DNA from: Silene noctiflora
Taxonomy: Eukaryota > Streptophyta > Magnoliopsida > Caryophyllales > Caryophyllaceae
DNA: 32,567 nt
Assembly: GCA_009801015.1 (NCBI GenBank)
Contig: VHZZ01007886.1
Location: 9,938 to 42,504 of the forward strand
Direction of reading: 5' to 3'
Shown here piece after piece: positions 21,479-32,567 of this stretch. The notes beneath the pieces are model-generated. The model was not told the origin of the DNA. It was given only the letters and a program-made list of their open reading frames with translations, and searched no databases. Position numbers and translations under genes: made by a program. Every line of letters begins with the position of its first letter. Position 1 is the first letter of the stretch.

Positions 21479-24400
21479 TCACTTCTTGCCTCCCCCGGAC
21501 ACATTAAACTTGAAAAAGATAATGTCACCATCTTGTACCACGTACGTCTTACCCTCCTGTCTGTACTTCCCTGCAGCCTGTATAAAAATTACAACATTTA
21601 GAAGTCGATCCTCAAAGGAAAACAAGCAAAATGCAGATTGTTTTCCAGGGCGTAGGAAAAACAAAGCAAGCTCAAATGTGGAGTCGTTCTCTGCAAAAGG
21701 CTACAAGATTAGAGAATGAAACTCTACCCAGATTAAGAGTCAATTGCTAGGCAACATTGATTAAAGATTTTTCAAATTGGTTACCCAAATACTACTATTG
21801 AGAGCGTAATTGTAGACCGACACCTTCTTTCGACCAAAATACCATTTTTTAGTCAACAATTGAAATTATCATCTTTTACCATATGAGTTTCCTAATTAGA
21901 TGATATTATATATTCCCTCCTATTCTAAATAAACTTCCCTATTTCCTTTTTCGTCTATTCACAATAACTTCTTTATTTCCTTTTTTAAAAAGTGTTTGTT
22001 TGGTCCAAATTTAAATTTAATTATATAGTGGGGTTAGTGTGTTTCCTTAATCTTTGTGTCAAAATGAAAGGGGAGTTTATTTAGAATAGGAGGGAGTATT
22101 ATTTTGTAATATTGCCTTACAAGAGGCATACAGATTATCAAGTTATCAACAGTCAACAAGATATGCATTTTGCAAGGGCCTGTAAATTTATGAAGCATCA
22201 ACAAGATATGGTCTCATGTGAAATCTCAGGAGTGTTCTTCACGTACATGAACCGTACCAATTTTTGAAAAATAAGGAATTCAACTGTTGCAATGATATAC
22301 TCCCTCCGTTTCGTTTTATTTATCGTTTTAGAACAAATCAAAAAATATTATTTGTCGTTTTACATTTTCCCCTGTAACATGCATCTTTTCTACATTTTTC
22401 AAAGCACTAGTAACAGTGTAACACTATGAAAAAGAGGTACTTTTAGCTATTTTAATGGTGGAATTTTTTTCCCTATTTTCAAAGGTCATTTATTGTACAT
22501 CACTAATAAAACATCATTTTCCAATACTTTCTTAATTCATGAGCATCATTCGAAGATGACAAATAAAAAAAATGGAGGGAGTAAAATGTTTTATTTTACG
22601 GAAGACATGAGCAACTATGCATAGGGAAGAAGATTAGTTTCGACATTATATCAATCACCATACCTTCACAGCAGATTCAGAACCAAGTTCCTTTAGATCC
22701 TCGAACTTCATGACCTGAAACATCAAACAAGCTCTTGTAACTTAAAAAGCTGACAAAAGAAAGAAACAAGAAGACCTGTAATTTGCTTGTGTAGGCTTGA
22801 CATTCAGTGAAAACATGTTTATTAGCAGTTCGCTCAAAATTCATAATGAAATTGAACTTTGTCTCTTTTTCATCAGATTGAAATGACTAAATCTATAAAG
22901 CAAAACAGAGCCTGTGTATATGTATAAAGTTTAACTCGTAAAAAAGTTCTTTCGTGACAAATAGTATACAAAAAAAAAATATAGCACAATCAACAAGACA
23001 ACATTGTTCATAATCAAGAGATCTTTAACAGCAAAGTGTAGCAGCCAAGTGAGAAGTTAAAATTTCATTATCCTATGAATGCAAGGCGAAAAAGACTAGA
23101 AATACTAGACAGTGCATAAAGGTCACCTCAGCACAAATGAATCCTCTCTCAAAATCAGTGTGGATTGTTCCAGCAGCTTGAGGAGCCTTAGTTTGTCGTC
23201 TGATTTGCCAGCATTTAACCTGAAAAAGATATATCAGTCATTTATGATAAGGACAAAAGATTCCTAAACTCTCCTATGAGCAAAACATGGTATTGGAATG
23301 CACCCGTTACGTTACATGGAAATTTCATGTCACCATTACGTTCTATAACTCCCCATAGAAAATGCCTATATTTTGGCCACTCAACCGAAATATTTTAAGA
23401 TATCACCATTGATTTACCAGTACTTCTGCATCTTGATCAGTATACTCGGGTATTATATCAAAACAAATTTAGGGAAACATGTGTATTTGCAATGCATCAT
23501 GTGTTTGTGAATAAAGGGAGTATTAAAGGTAGACTACAGATTAAAAAAGGAAAAAAGGGGAAAATCAACTCTCAGTTACATATTTCAAGAAAAGAAGATG
23601 CAGCGCAAGCTAAAACATTCTTGAAATTCTGTCCGCATTGCTCGAGATCCGTTACATTACCGCAACATCTCATTGTACAATATTTTGTGATAGTCCCCAT
23701 ACTCCCCAATAGGAACCCAATACCGCATTTAATCCACTGTGTAAATAGAATAACGTCTTAAAGAGTAAACATCAGCTAAGCTCATTTCAAGAATCACAAT
23801 TTATAGAGTAATTAACATGAACTGCAGTGACTTTAAGGGGGGAGGGGCACTCAAGAATGTAGATAGAAGGCTGCATTACCTCATCTGGGCCTGCCGTGAA
23901 AAAGTATATCAAATTAATAGCTGAGAATCCAGTCTTTATAATTTTTGTTATGCCACTGAAAAAAACAGACCAAAAGGTTCACCACGCAATAATAACTGAT
24001 AAGGGCAATATAATAAAGCACAAATTATCCTTGACTAATACGTAGTTATGGTCAGATTAATCCAATATTTAATCTAAAACTCTAAATAAGTCACCTGTGT
24101 AATCCAATATTTTATCTAAATAAGTCGCTTCCAAACTATATATCACTTGTCAAAAATATGCAAACTGGATCTTTTGACCAAGAAGGAGATCATTTTATTT
24201 TAACTGGACCTTTTGGCATACAAGTGACCCATCAACACAATAATATTTTCGTGGTTCCCTTTACACCAAAAAAAAAATTAAATAAACCTTAAATACGACA
24301 AGCAAACATTATGTATCGTAAATTTGTAAACCATTTAATGCCCCATGTCTCTAGGGATCCTTGCTAACTTCATCACTCGAGATATACCATTGGCATTCAC

Positions 24401-27400
24401 TTATTTTCCCAGCAGCCTTAGCCCTGAAGAAGCTAGATATATTGCCAGCACCCAAAAAGTAAAAGCCCCATTAGCCTAAGAAGAACCTAGATATTCCCCT
24501 CCCTAAATAGTGCATAGGATTATCATTCAAAGAAAAGGTGGGCTCCATTTAGATATGCCAGAACATGAAAAGCAATGCATGTAGCCAAACTACCTTTCCT
24601 TCCTACTTCCTTATTTCTTTTCAAGCCTAAATATCTGATATGCAGCCATTGTATTATTTTAGAGCACATATTTAGAATTTGTCTAGCCTGATAAAGAGAT
24701 CTCGACATAATCACATGCTCTTCCATTCTTTCTTTCAGTTTCTTTCTGACAACTTATCTAAAAAGGGTAAACGAGTAGCAAACAAACCTCTGAACCTTGT
24801 TCTCCTCACAATATCTAGCAGCTTCATCCGCTGGCATGTCAGTAAGGTTTCTCTCAAAAGCGCCACTGAAAGGGATAATTTGTTCACCTCCATGCTCCTG
24901 GACCCTGGTACACATCATAATTGAGCAATGAGTCTTGTATGAAATGGTCTCATATAGGAGAACAACTCAAATACCTAAGTAGTCCGCATTAATATATGGT
25001 TAATTAATTGGTCTCACATGTATGATTGTGTCATAAGTTTTGAATACTTTTGGAATAAGTTGCGATGCAAAAATTCAAACAAAAATAGAGGATGCAGCCC
25101 AGTATCTCAAAACAAGTGTTACGTGCATGGTTCCCTCCCTTGACTACTTCAAAGATAAGTTAAGTCGAGCACAAGTTCAGTGACCAACTGACCACATGCA
25201 GACAGTGCCACAAAGAATTCCTGATTTAAACTTATTTAATAAAGAGGAATTTCGAAATGAAAGTATTTTTCATCTTCAAATTGAAAGTATAACTATTGGA
25301 TACAAAATCATGAGAATTTATATTTCTAAGCCTAACTGCGTATTAAAATCCCCAATAAGTCAACTTGACATATAAAACTAGAGTGTTCCATTTGTCATCT
25401 GGTTTGCCATCTAATAGACCCAACTCACTCATGACAAACTTAAGAAAGTGAACCATCTCAATTAAAAGTTAAGACTATACCAAATTACCAATTCAACTTG
25501 AATCTTTGTTAACTTAACCTACACTTCACTGGAAAAGCATCTAATCAACTTGGCTATTCTCCTACTCTTAAAATCAACACATATGAACCATGTCTCCACA
25601 TCATCAAGAATTAGTAATTGCCCTCATTGCCTCTTTCCACTTAGAGCATCATTGAACCATCCTATAACTGTTTTTCAAGATGCATAATATATAATGCTAA
25701 GCTATATGAAAATAAATAACACGGAGTATAAAATAAACTATGACAGAATACAATTGTTAAACATACCACGCATGGATCTTAGGAAGAAACTTGTTCTTCT
25801 TTCTCTGGTAATCTTTCTCGGTCATGTTTACCTGCCCATATTGCAAAAAGATATGGTCATCACCGCAAGCACAACCCATCCTCTTATCAAACGAAATATC
25901 AATTTCATCATGGTGAACAAGCAACCAGTACATGAGAGTAAATCTGTTCCAGTAAAAATTCTCTGATATTTCGGCTTACTGTAAAAAAGAGTAGGGAGTG
26001 TGAAGCTAGAGTTTTATAAAGCAAGCCCTCTTATCAATACATTTTAATATAGTTTGTGTTAAAGTCATTTTTTTTGGTGTAAACTGGGGTGTCCATTGTC
26101 AACAACAGTGAGCAATCCCCATGCCGAGGGTGCTCTCAGAGGTAAAAGGCTGGTCAAGAAGTTTGCTTCATTCCTTTGACCAGGGGTTTACCTCATAGTT
26201 TATGGTTAAGTCATGAATTCCTATAATAACAAGACAAGTTATATCAACATAAATTAAATTTCACTTGACAGGGAGGGCACTTTGGGTCCCAAGTACGGAA
26301 GAAGTAGCTTTAGTGCACGTATATTTCCGGTTAATATATGATAAGAGACACTTGTATAATACTGTAATGCATAAATGAGGTGAATGCATGTTTGTTAGTC
26401 ATTATCTCTAAGATGTTTGGTACAGTACTTTCACATTGGAGACGCATTCCATTATTAACTGTGGGCTTTTTTCAATAAATAAGAGAGGGAATTAAAGGAA
26501 AGGGTGGAGCCCAAGTACAAAGGCACCTAAGTTGATGAAGCCCACATGCAAAAGTACGAGATGATTATGCGTTCAGGTTATTACGTGTAGTCTTATCTAC
26601 AAAAAATCAAAAATACACCAAGGGAAGAACGCCTATGTGCAGAAGGAGGACTAGATTATTTTACTCTCGAGTTATCATGAGTATCCTTATCTACACACAA
26701 AGGAAAGTTAGGAGTTTGATGGAACGGAACACTTGACTCCCAACTTCAAAAGTGAAAGTAAATTTTTGACGTGTTGAAGGAATATCGTAGAAAAATCTAT
26801 GATTTTTCCTTTCAATCAAAGTGCACCAAAAATCAGCCAGGAGATTCCTTCAAAAGTCAACAATCCAACAGCGAATAATAATCACTCCGAACAAAAGTTG
26901 CTGCCTCGCGAGTAGGGTGCACCTACCAAATAAACAACAGGCTTTGCTGTTAGCAATTGAAATGTATTCAGGACCTCCACTTCAGAGGCTTTCCATTCTC
27001 CCAGTCGGATGTCTTTTCCTTCCTCAACCCATGCCTTAACCTACAAACAAAAAGAATCATGAACAAATCCACCACACTCATAGATTTGTTACATATAACA
27101 AAATCCCACTCTAAACACAAATATAGACAGTTCATAAGATGGCAAATATCTGCAAGATAGAATCATGGTTTTGACACATGCAAGTAATAACTAGTGAGTT
27201 CATCTTCATACAAATTTAGAGAAAATATAGCTACAATTGTGTTAACGTTATCATGAATTTATATATACCACATTTCAAAGACTTTTCATTACGCAATCTT
27301 GTGTCCCTGCCTTCACTTTGAGTCTTGCCACAGTCCCCCTTTAAACAAATTAACTCAAGATGTCCAACATAAGAACGATTACTTCAAATACCAACTATGG

Positions 27401-30400
27401 TAGACAAAACCATTACAAAACCCCAAGGAGAACGAGAATACTGCATACAACCATTGCTTGAAATTCTACATTTAAAAATGAAAAGAAAAATTTAAAAATG
27501 ACAAATTGATTTCACGGAAGAGAGCCACACCTTGAGACAGATCTCATGCTCCAGTTTCAGCTGTTTGTCATTGCTCCTCTTCATACTTTTCTCAAGGTCC
27601 TCAATCTTCCTTTCCATGAATTCAACATCCTGATAGAAGGAAGGCAGTGGCAGTTTAGTGATAACATAACAAACGAATTGTCGATATACTATCTGACATA
27701 AAAAGATGATTTGCCTATACACTAAAACTGACACAAAATGTAAGAAAGATTCGTCGTGGAATATCTAGGCTTATAAATAATCAGCCAATCCGTAACAATT
27801 AAAATACATCAGAACAGAATACTACAGATGGGAACCCACTACATCAAATTATATTTTGACGGAATAATTAAAAATATTTTTACTTACCTGCAAGAGCAAG
27901 CAACGACAAAGTAATAGACGGAAAAACAGACAGACCAGTGAAACAATTCAAGAAACAAACCCACTTAAAGAAAGAAATACGATATCAAGTGAGTGAGTAT
28001 TAAGCACCATACAAGCAAAATTAGTGAAATATACCTTCAGCCTCAGCTCTTGACTTATAGTCTCCAAATCTCTGACAGGATCAACAGTATCATCAACATG
28101 GGTGATATCAACATCCTCGAATGCACCTGCCAATGATATGAAAGCAACCAGCTCTAGTTTCTCGAATTTACTGCTTTACATGCTTAAGATCACTCAAATG
28201 TAATGTTTCAGAAAATTCTATCAGAGCAATAGCCCCTTTGAATTGACTGTTTAATGTCTTAATCTCTTATGAAGAAGTTAAAACAAAATTAAACAAACAA
28301 AAAATTCCCTTTCGATATTTTATCAGATACCAAGTACAAGACGAATTCGTGTTAAGCAAGCCAACTTCAACCAAGATAATTGCAGGGTAAAGAGGGATAG
28401 AAACAAATTACCCCATTCATGAATATCATGATTACCAGTAGCTTAAGTTATTATATATGCTAATGCTATTTTTCATCTTCTCAAGTAACATAAAAGATAT
28501 TTTGTAAATGCTTCAAAACGACATCCTTTAAAAATAAGTCAACTTTGATAAACCAATCACAGAATTGGGCCTGGAGAGGAGCTACAAGTTAAACCTTGAT
28601 GAGACCCATGAGAGTGCAATCGTAAATGAGAGAGGACATAAATTACAAAGAATAAGCACTAAACAGCTAACAATCCTCCAGTTCACTTCAACATTGACCC
28701 TTTTATTAAATAGGTACATCATTCTCTAGGAGTGCTTTTCTCAAAAGCATACAAAAAACTTATTTAGCCAGAATTATTTTTACGCCCGCATTAGTCATTA
28801 CATCATAGCTCAACAAAAGAAAGAAATTTAACATACAAGATGAGCTGGGATTGGTGATGAATTGCCGAAATACATAACATATAATACTCAATAGGTCAAA
28901 AAAGGTACCAAACACATACGACTTGGTTCCAGCCTTAGTTTAAAAAAGTGCGCCTTGGACAAGGCACAAGCAAAACACTTTGGTGCGTTTTAGGTGCGCC
29001 TTTTAGATAAGGCTCGCCTAACAAGGCTAATTATTACGCACTTTCCATATCTTTTAGACAAGGCTCACCATTTCTTTTCCCCATTATTCCTAACTTTACT
29101 CCTTTACATGTTAGCCAACTTGAAAACTCCTAAAAAGAATATTGTTGCCCAATTTTTTTTTGGAAATTAAAAACTTGTTATCCAAAATAGAGAGCCTCGT
29201 GTGCAAAAGGCGCGCGCCTCGGCCCCTTAGCGCCTTGGTGTGCCTTGCGCATTTTCAAACTAAGGTTCCAGCTCTGTATCAATTCCAGTAATATAATAAT
29301 TTGTCTAGATTAAGATTAAAATAAAATCTTACGTAGAACATGAAAAATTCCATCCACTGCCCGGATATGAGATAAAAAATTGTTTCCCAACCCTTCGCCT
29401 TGATGGGCACCACGGACAAGTCCAGCAATGTCGTGGATTTCCAGGAAAGCAGACACCTGTCCAAAGAGAAGAAATGATGTTTACACAAACTAATAGGCAA
29501 AAATGAAGTATAATTCAGTTTGACATAGACATGTAACAGAAAGCTCTGATGACTAACTTCAAGCAGATACACCAATGTTCAGATGTCGTCATCAATTAGA
29601 CCTAGGCTTCAAAAAAGTTGTCTGTTGTTGGACTTGTAAAGACCCTCTTATTCTCTTCTCAATAGTTCTTCCTTTTGACACTCTTTAAGGAGTTGGATAA
29701 TAGAGTTACTTGCTTAGTAACTTTGTCGGATAAGGTGGTTGGGAGTTAGCCACTGTTACTCCAACACTTCACTTAAGTGTCGGACACAACATGATATGCC
29801 ACTTCATGTTAGACCAAAAAATTGAAAACTTCACGGATAATAACGCCGTGTCCACACTTGAAGCCGAGTCAAGAGTAACATAGGTTTCAACAAGTATTTG
29901 AGTTGTTATTAGAACATAATTAAGGGGTAACTTCAATTAGCCCTTTGAAGTGAGTAGTGACGGCTAATAATCTCATCTGTGTAAAATACAATCTCTTTAT
30001 CCCTTCACTATTATTGTTATCATACTTAGCAAGCAAACGATATAGGATTCAACAATTTTGCAGCAACAACTAACTCTAAATGCTTGGGTTGTTAGAAGTT
30101 TTTTCATGCAAGAAACATGATCACTTATGTAGAGTATCTAGCAAACAAACGGACTACAAAAAACATCACAGACTAAGCATATAACAAGGTATTAAATCTT
30201 GGTTTGAGAATAAATTTCGGTGTCAGTTGTGGAACGCTGATCTCATCCATGGTAACATATTATCTCAAAATGCGGTTGCAGTAACCTAATTCGGTCACAG
30301 CCAGGCGTAGTGATCCATATCTAATACTATGGCATAAAAGGCTAAATGAGATCATTATAGGCAAGAAACTAAAAGCAGCATTAACAATATTCACAAACCT

Positions 30401-31396
30401 CGCTCTTAGGTTTGAACAACTGACAAAGCCATTCAAATCTTTCATCCGGTACATTAACCCGGGCCTCATTAGGCTCAATTGTACAAAATGGAAAATTCTC
30501 TGCTGGAATAGACATCTTTGTGAGGGTATTAAAAAGGGTAGATTTTCCAACATTTGGCAGTCCAACCTGAGAAAAAAAAAATCCCACACAGATCACAATC
30601 TTAATCTTGAGCTGAGCTGCCACCATTGCTAGAATTACGCAAAAGCACGACCCCTAATCAGCTAACAACATAATAACACTCAACGATATAAAAAAAAACA
30701 ATAATATCAATTGTACAAAAATAAACAATAATTCTAAAAGCACTCAAATTCAAGCTTGCTAACAACCATTGTCTACTTGTAATAGTCTAGTAAACAATAT
30801 CCTTCCACTAGAATGAATGAATCGCTTTATATACAACAGTGAGATGCCTACGCTATTATAAATCCGTTCCACGCCTTACTACTGTCTACTGTGAGATTTA
30901 GTGTATGCGATAACCAATCAAACCAAACACAGCAAACCCTAGGCGGCATCGAGATCAAATATTTACATCATGCAACGCACATTTTTTTCCACACAACCCT
31001 GATCATAAAACAACAAAAGAATCGCGCTTTCCGATTACAAAACTTTCCCAATTCATCAAACTGCTCACCATATCAATATATCCCGAATTCTCTAGAAAAA
31101 AAAAAAAAAAAAAAAAAAACTATTCTTATCACAATTAGAAAAGCAACATGGTATTCATCAATTTATTGCATAAACCAGTTATCAACTAAATTAACCATGC
31201 AGTAAAAAAACCCAGAAAACTAAACAACAAAAATGATTACTTGATACAATTAATTCGATCAAAATAAACAGTGCAGAAGTTATGGAAATCAAAAAATTAG
31301 GGTTCATACAATTCCAATCTTAAGGTGAGAAGAAAATCGACCAAGAATGGGTCGCTCAACAGGGGCATCCTTTGATTTTGAAGCTTTTGGAGGCAT
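21479..31396 (-). CDS. OLA1: Obg-like ATPase 1 / YchF-type P-loop NTPase (12 exons)
   Basis: OLA1/YchF is a cytosolic TRAFAC-class NTPase linked to ribosomes, translation and stress responses; plant YchF proteins can use ATP and GTP. Exons in transcript order: 31396-31310, 30566-30399, 29456-29333, 28126-28035, 27629-27531, 27040-26927, 25831-25767, 24904-24788, 23955-23880, 23219-23127, 22714-22664, 21577-21479. Joined they give 1185 nt, or exactly 394 aa, the length of Arabidopsis OLA1. Motifs: G1 GLPNVGKS (31-38), G3 DIAG (94-97) followed by HQGEGLG, and NMTE (230-233) in place of the GTP-specifying NKxD, which is the hallmark of ATP preference in this family. A coiled-coil-like helical insert (about 145-185, [18 protein letters not shown]) and a C-terminal TGS domain (about 305-388, ending NVSGGGKK) follow. 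The start [19 protein letters not shown] matches the family. Residues after VQS read GIT where relatives have ALP, right at the exon 8/9 junction. The G domain and TGS domain are otherwise intact. Confidence 0.97.
21911..22098. mobile_element. Stowaway MITE in OLA1 intron 11 (188 bp)
   Basis: The left end TATTCCCTCCTATTCTAAAT and the right end in reverse complement, TACTCCCTCCTATTCTAAAT, match at all but one of 20 bases and the match continues into AAACT. TA borders are present. The strong arm identity suggests a relatively young copy. Confidence 0.88.
22298..22583. mobile_element. Stowaway-like MITE in OLA1 intron 11 (286 bp)
   Basis: The left end TACTCCCTCCGTTTCGTTTT and the right end in reverse complement, TACTCCCTCCATTTTTTTTA, share the TACTCCCTCC terminus; both arms then read TTTATTT(A/G)TC. 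It lies 200 bp from the previous MITE but has different arms, so it is a separate family and insertion. Confidence 0.8.
23220..23879. other. OLA1 intron 9
   Basis: A 660-nt intron. I see no repeat or RNA gene. The 89-codon plus-strand frame at 23492-23761 has no recognisable domain. Confidence 0.5.
23956..26926. other. OLA1 introns 8, 7 and 6
   Basis: Three long AT-rich introns (23956-24787, 24905-25766, 25832-26926) separated by exons 8 and 7. The only repeat I recognise is the poly-T-edged element at 26067-26185 in intron 6. Several 60-90 codon open frames here are chance. Confidence 0.5.
26067..26185 (-). repeat. poly-T-edged dispersed repeat, copy B (SINE-like?)
   Basis: A short T tract, GGTGTAAACTGGGGTGTCC, a GC-richer middle, and GGTCAAGAAGTTTG follow the same order as copy A at 10826-10960. 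Both copies have the same orientation. Each is followed, after a gap, by AGTCATGAATTC (11031-11042, 26210-26221), so the family may extend further than marked. Confidence 0.4.
28127..29332. other. OLA1 intron 3
   Basis: The longest OLA1 intron (1.2 kb). It contains a hAT-like MITE (28934-29264) next to exon 3. Nothing else was recognised. Confidence 0.55.
28934..29264. mobile_element. hAT-like MITE, 331 bp, 8-bp TSD
   Basis: It starts CTTAGTTTAAAAAAGTGCGC and ends with the inverted counterpart GCGCATTTTCAAACTAAG. Identical 8-mers GTTCCAGC flank it at 28926-28933 and 29265-29272. The interior is rich in AAGGC, GCGCC and CCTTGG words, a repeat type widespread in plant introns. TIR length, 8-bp duplication and size fit a hAT-derived MITE; it encodes nothing. 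Confidence 0.82.
29457..30398. other. OLA1 intron 2
   Basis: A 942-nt intron with one dispersed repeat (29751-29884) and otherwise AT-rich sequence without recognisable features. Confidence 0.55.
29751..29884 (-). mobile_element. dispersed repeat with CTATGTTAC-type ends, copy 2
   Basis: The reverse complement begins CTATGTTACTCTTGACTCGG, continues CTTCAAGTGTGGACACGG, GAAGTTTTCAATTTTTTGGTC and AGTGAAGTGTTGGAGTAAC, matching 9571-9724 throughout. Inverted ends CACTGTTACTCC and AGAGTAACATAG are visible. Inserted in OLA1 intron 2 in the opposite orientation to the HEN1 copy. Confidence 0.6.
30567..31309. other. OLA1 intron 1
   Basis: A 743-nt intron between the N-terminal exon and the P-loop exon. 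It carries a poly-A tract (about 31096-31119). A long first intron close to the start can carry regulatory elements in plants, but I see no specific motif. Confidence 0.5.
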
Positions 31397-32567
31397 CTTT
31401 AATGGTGTTTGTAAATGGAGGATTGATTCTTTGTGCGTATCAGATGAGGATTGAGGAGCTGCAGTGAGACTACTGGAAATGAAAAGAGAAATATTATTGC
31501 GTTTGTGATTGTAGCCTTGTAGGGTTTGGGGCTTTTGGGGCTTTGGCCAATCCTTGGAGTATTCTACTGATCTACTTCCTCATGTTCATTTTGGGTCGGG
31601 TTATTTTGAGCATTTTAGTATTCGACGATTTGTGTTAGTGGTTACGGACTAATTTCTTCCATTTTTAATAATAATTTTTTACAATTAATTTATTTTTAGA
31701 CCAAAAAAAATTAAAAAAAAAATTAATGTAATTTATTTTTACAGTACGTGTTTTACTCAATTCAGTACATTTTGCACGGTACTTTTCATTCTATTTATAC
31801 CCATGACTAAAAAAACTCTCAACCAAATTCTTTCAACTAGTAAGTAGTAACTACACAACTTTATCTTAAATCAATCAAAATCTTCAACTTTAGATAATTA
31901 TTTACCAGATAAACAAGTTTTTATATTGTTAATCGCAAACTCTCGATGAATTTGATTCTTTTAAGTGGTTTTTTTTAGTAATTTTTAGTTTTATTTAGGT
32001 TTTATAGTAATTTGGGGCTCATGTGTAGCATTGGGTTGGCAACGAATGTGGTGGCGTCGTGATAGGATGGAGGCAACGGTGAGTGGCAAGGGAATGACGG
32101 TGCAGGGAGATGCGCAAAGTGGACATTTGTGGTCATCGCGGTGGCGACTTGATGGTCATGACAGGTTATGTGCAAGTGTTGGACTATGGTAAGTTTTGTG
32201 CGCCAGTTGAAAGACGGAGACATGGTGGTGCGACAAGGGCAGGGGTGTCGACATACGGCAGTGGGCCAATGAAGGGTAGGATGGAGGCGCTGCCATCTAA
32301 GAAATTAGGGCTGAAAGGGTGGTGGTTGGGAGTTGGTGGGTATCGTGGATTTCTTAAAATTGATAGTTTTTTTTAATGAAATTAGAGAAAATGGGAGGGA
32401 TATCACATACTATAAGCCTCCCAAAGGGTAACGCATAATGTCAAACTTCCGGTTTCAAATCTCTAATCCCATAAGGTACTCCTTGCTCAAGTCGGTTATA
32501 CACATACATATCTATTTCGGGGTATAACTCGATAATTATTATTATATAATTATATCACATCAAGTCT
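31397..32567. other. OLA1 promoter side and unassigned sequence
   Basis: The first 150-200 nt should hold the OLA1 5' leader and core promoter. About 32000-32350 is GC-richer, with repeated GGTGG, ATGG and GGCAA words on the plus strand; its open frames (32002-32223 minus, 32110-32376 plus) show no domain and look non-coding. Near the right edge, GGTTTCAAATCTC (about 32451) resembles a pol III B box, but the element would run off the window. Confidence 0.4.
31520..31527 (-). promoter_or_regulatory. telo-box-like motif upstream of OLA1
   Basis: The minus strand reads AAACCCTA about 125 nt upstream of the OLA1 start codon. Telo-boxes (AAACCCTAA) near the transcription start are common in plant genes for ribosomal proteins and translation factors, which fits a ribosome-associated NTPase. 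The last base of the consensus is missing here (C instead of A), and the motif is short, so chance occurrence is possible. Confidence 0.4.

Noticed and set aside
3117..31396. A functional gene cluster or operon of OLA1, HIBADH and HEN1
   Set aside because: Same strand and order, but the products belong to unrelated processes and are separated by 1.3 and 2.3 kb spacers with their own leaders and transposons.
32002..32376. Overlapping frames on both strands at the right end
   Set aside because: Composition-driven (GGTGG-rich), no domain, no plausible splice structure.
1..32567. CRISPR arrays, rRNA, tRNA genes, viral genes or a novel defence-type system
   Set aside because: No regularly spaced identical repeats, no cloverleaf or rRNA sequence, and no viral or polymerase-like frames were recognised; the window is ordinary plant nuclear DNA.

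Overview
This window is nuclear DNA from a flowering plant, probably a eudicot. The evidence is AT-rich sequence, many-exon genes with GT-AG introns, Stowaway-type MITEs, a TS-like SINE with a (GTT)n tail, and three plant proteins whose spliced lengths match their Arabidopsis relatives. The recurrent short motif TACTCCGT(A) makes me think of Caryophyllales (Amaranthaceae or Chenopodiaceae), but that is only an impression. A few N bases indicate a draft assembly.

Three complete genes lie head to tail on the minus strand. In transcription order (right to left) they are: OLA1/YchF-type ATPase (31396 to 21479, 12 exons, 394 aa); mitochondrial 3-hydroxyisobutyrate dehydrogenase (19215 to 11972, 10 exons, 357 aa); and HEN1, the small-RNA 2'-O-methyltransferase (10684 to 3117, 9 exons, 941 aa). 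I rebuilt each by hand, joining exons at splice sites that keep the frame and match the family sequence as I remember it. All junctions are GT-AG except HIBADH intron 1, which is best explained as GC-AG. The three genes act in unrelated processes (translation and stress signalling, valine catabolism, small-RNA stability). They are not an operon or pathway cluster, and I see no sign of co-regulation.

Layout: 1-3116 is intergenic and holds a 1.4-kb Mutator-like element (10-bp target duplication) with smaller repeats nested in it. 3117-10684 is HEN1, with a Stowaway MITE filling most of intron 6 and a dispersed repeat in intron 1. 10685-11971 is a spacer with a poly-T-edged repeat. 11972-19215 is HIBADH, with two copies of one SINE family flanking exon 7. 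19216-21478 is a spacer with a second Mutator-like element of about 860 bp upstream of HIBADH. 21479-31396 is OLA1, with a hAT-like MITE in intron 3 and two Stowaway MITEs in intron 11. 31397-32567 is the OLA1 promoter side and unassigned sequence.

I did not find a new biological system. The window holds conserved housekeeping genes with a rich layer of small non-autonomous transposons, and the most useful observations concern those elements, the GC-AG intron and a local OLA1 substitution.
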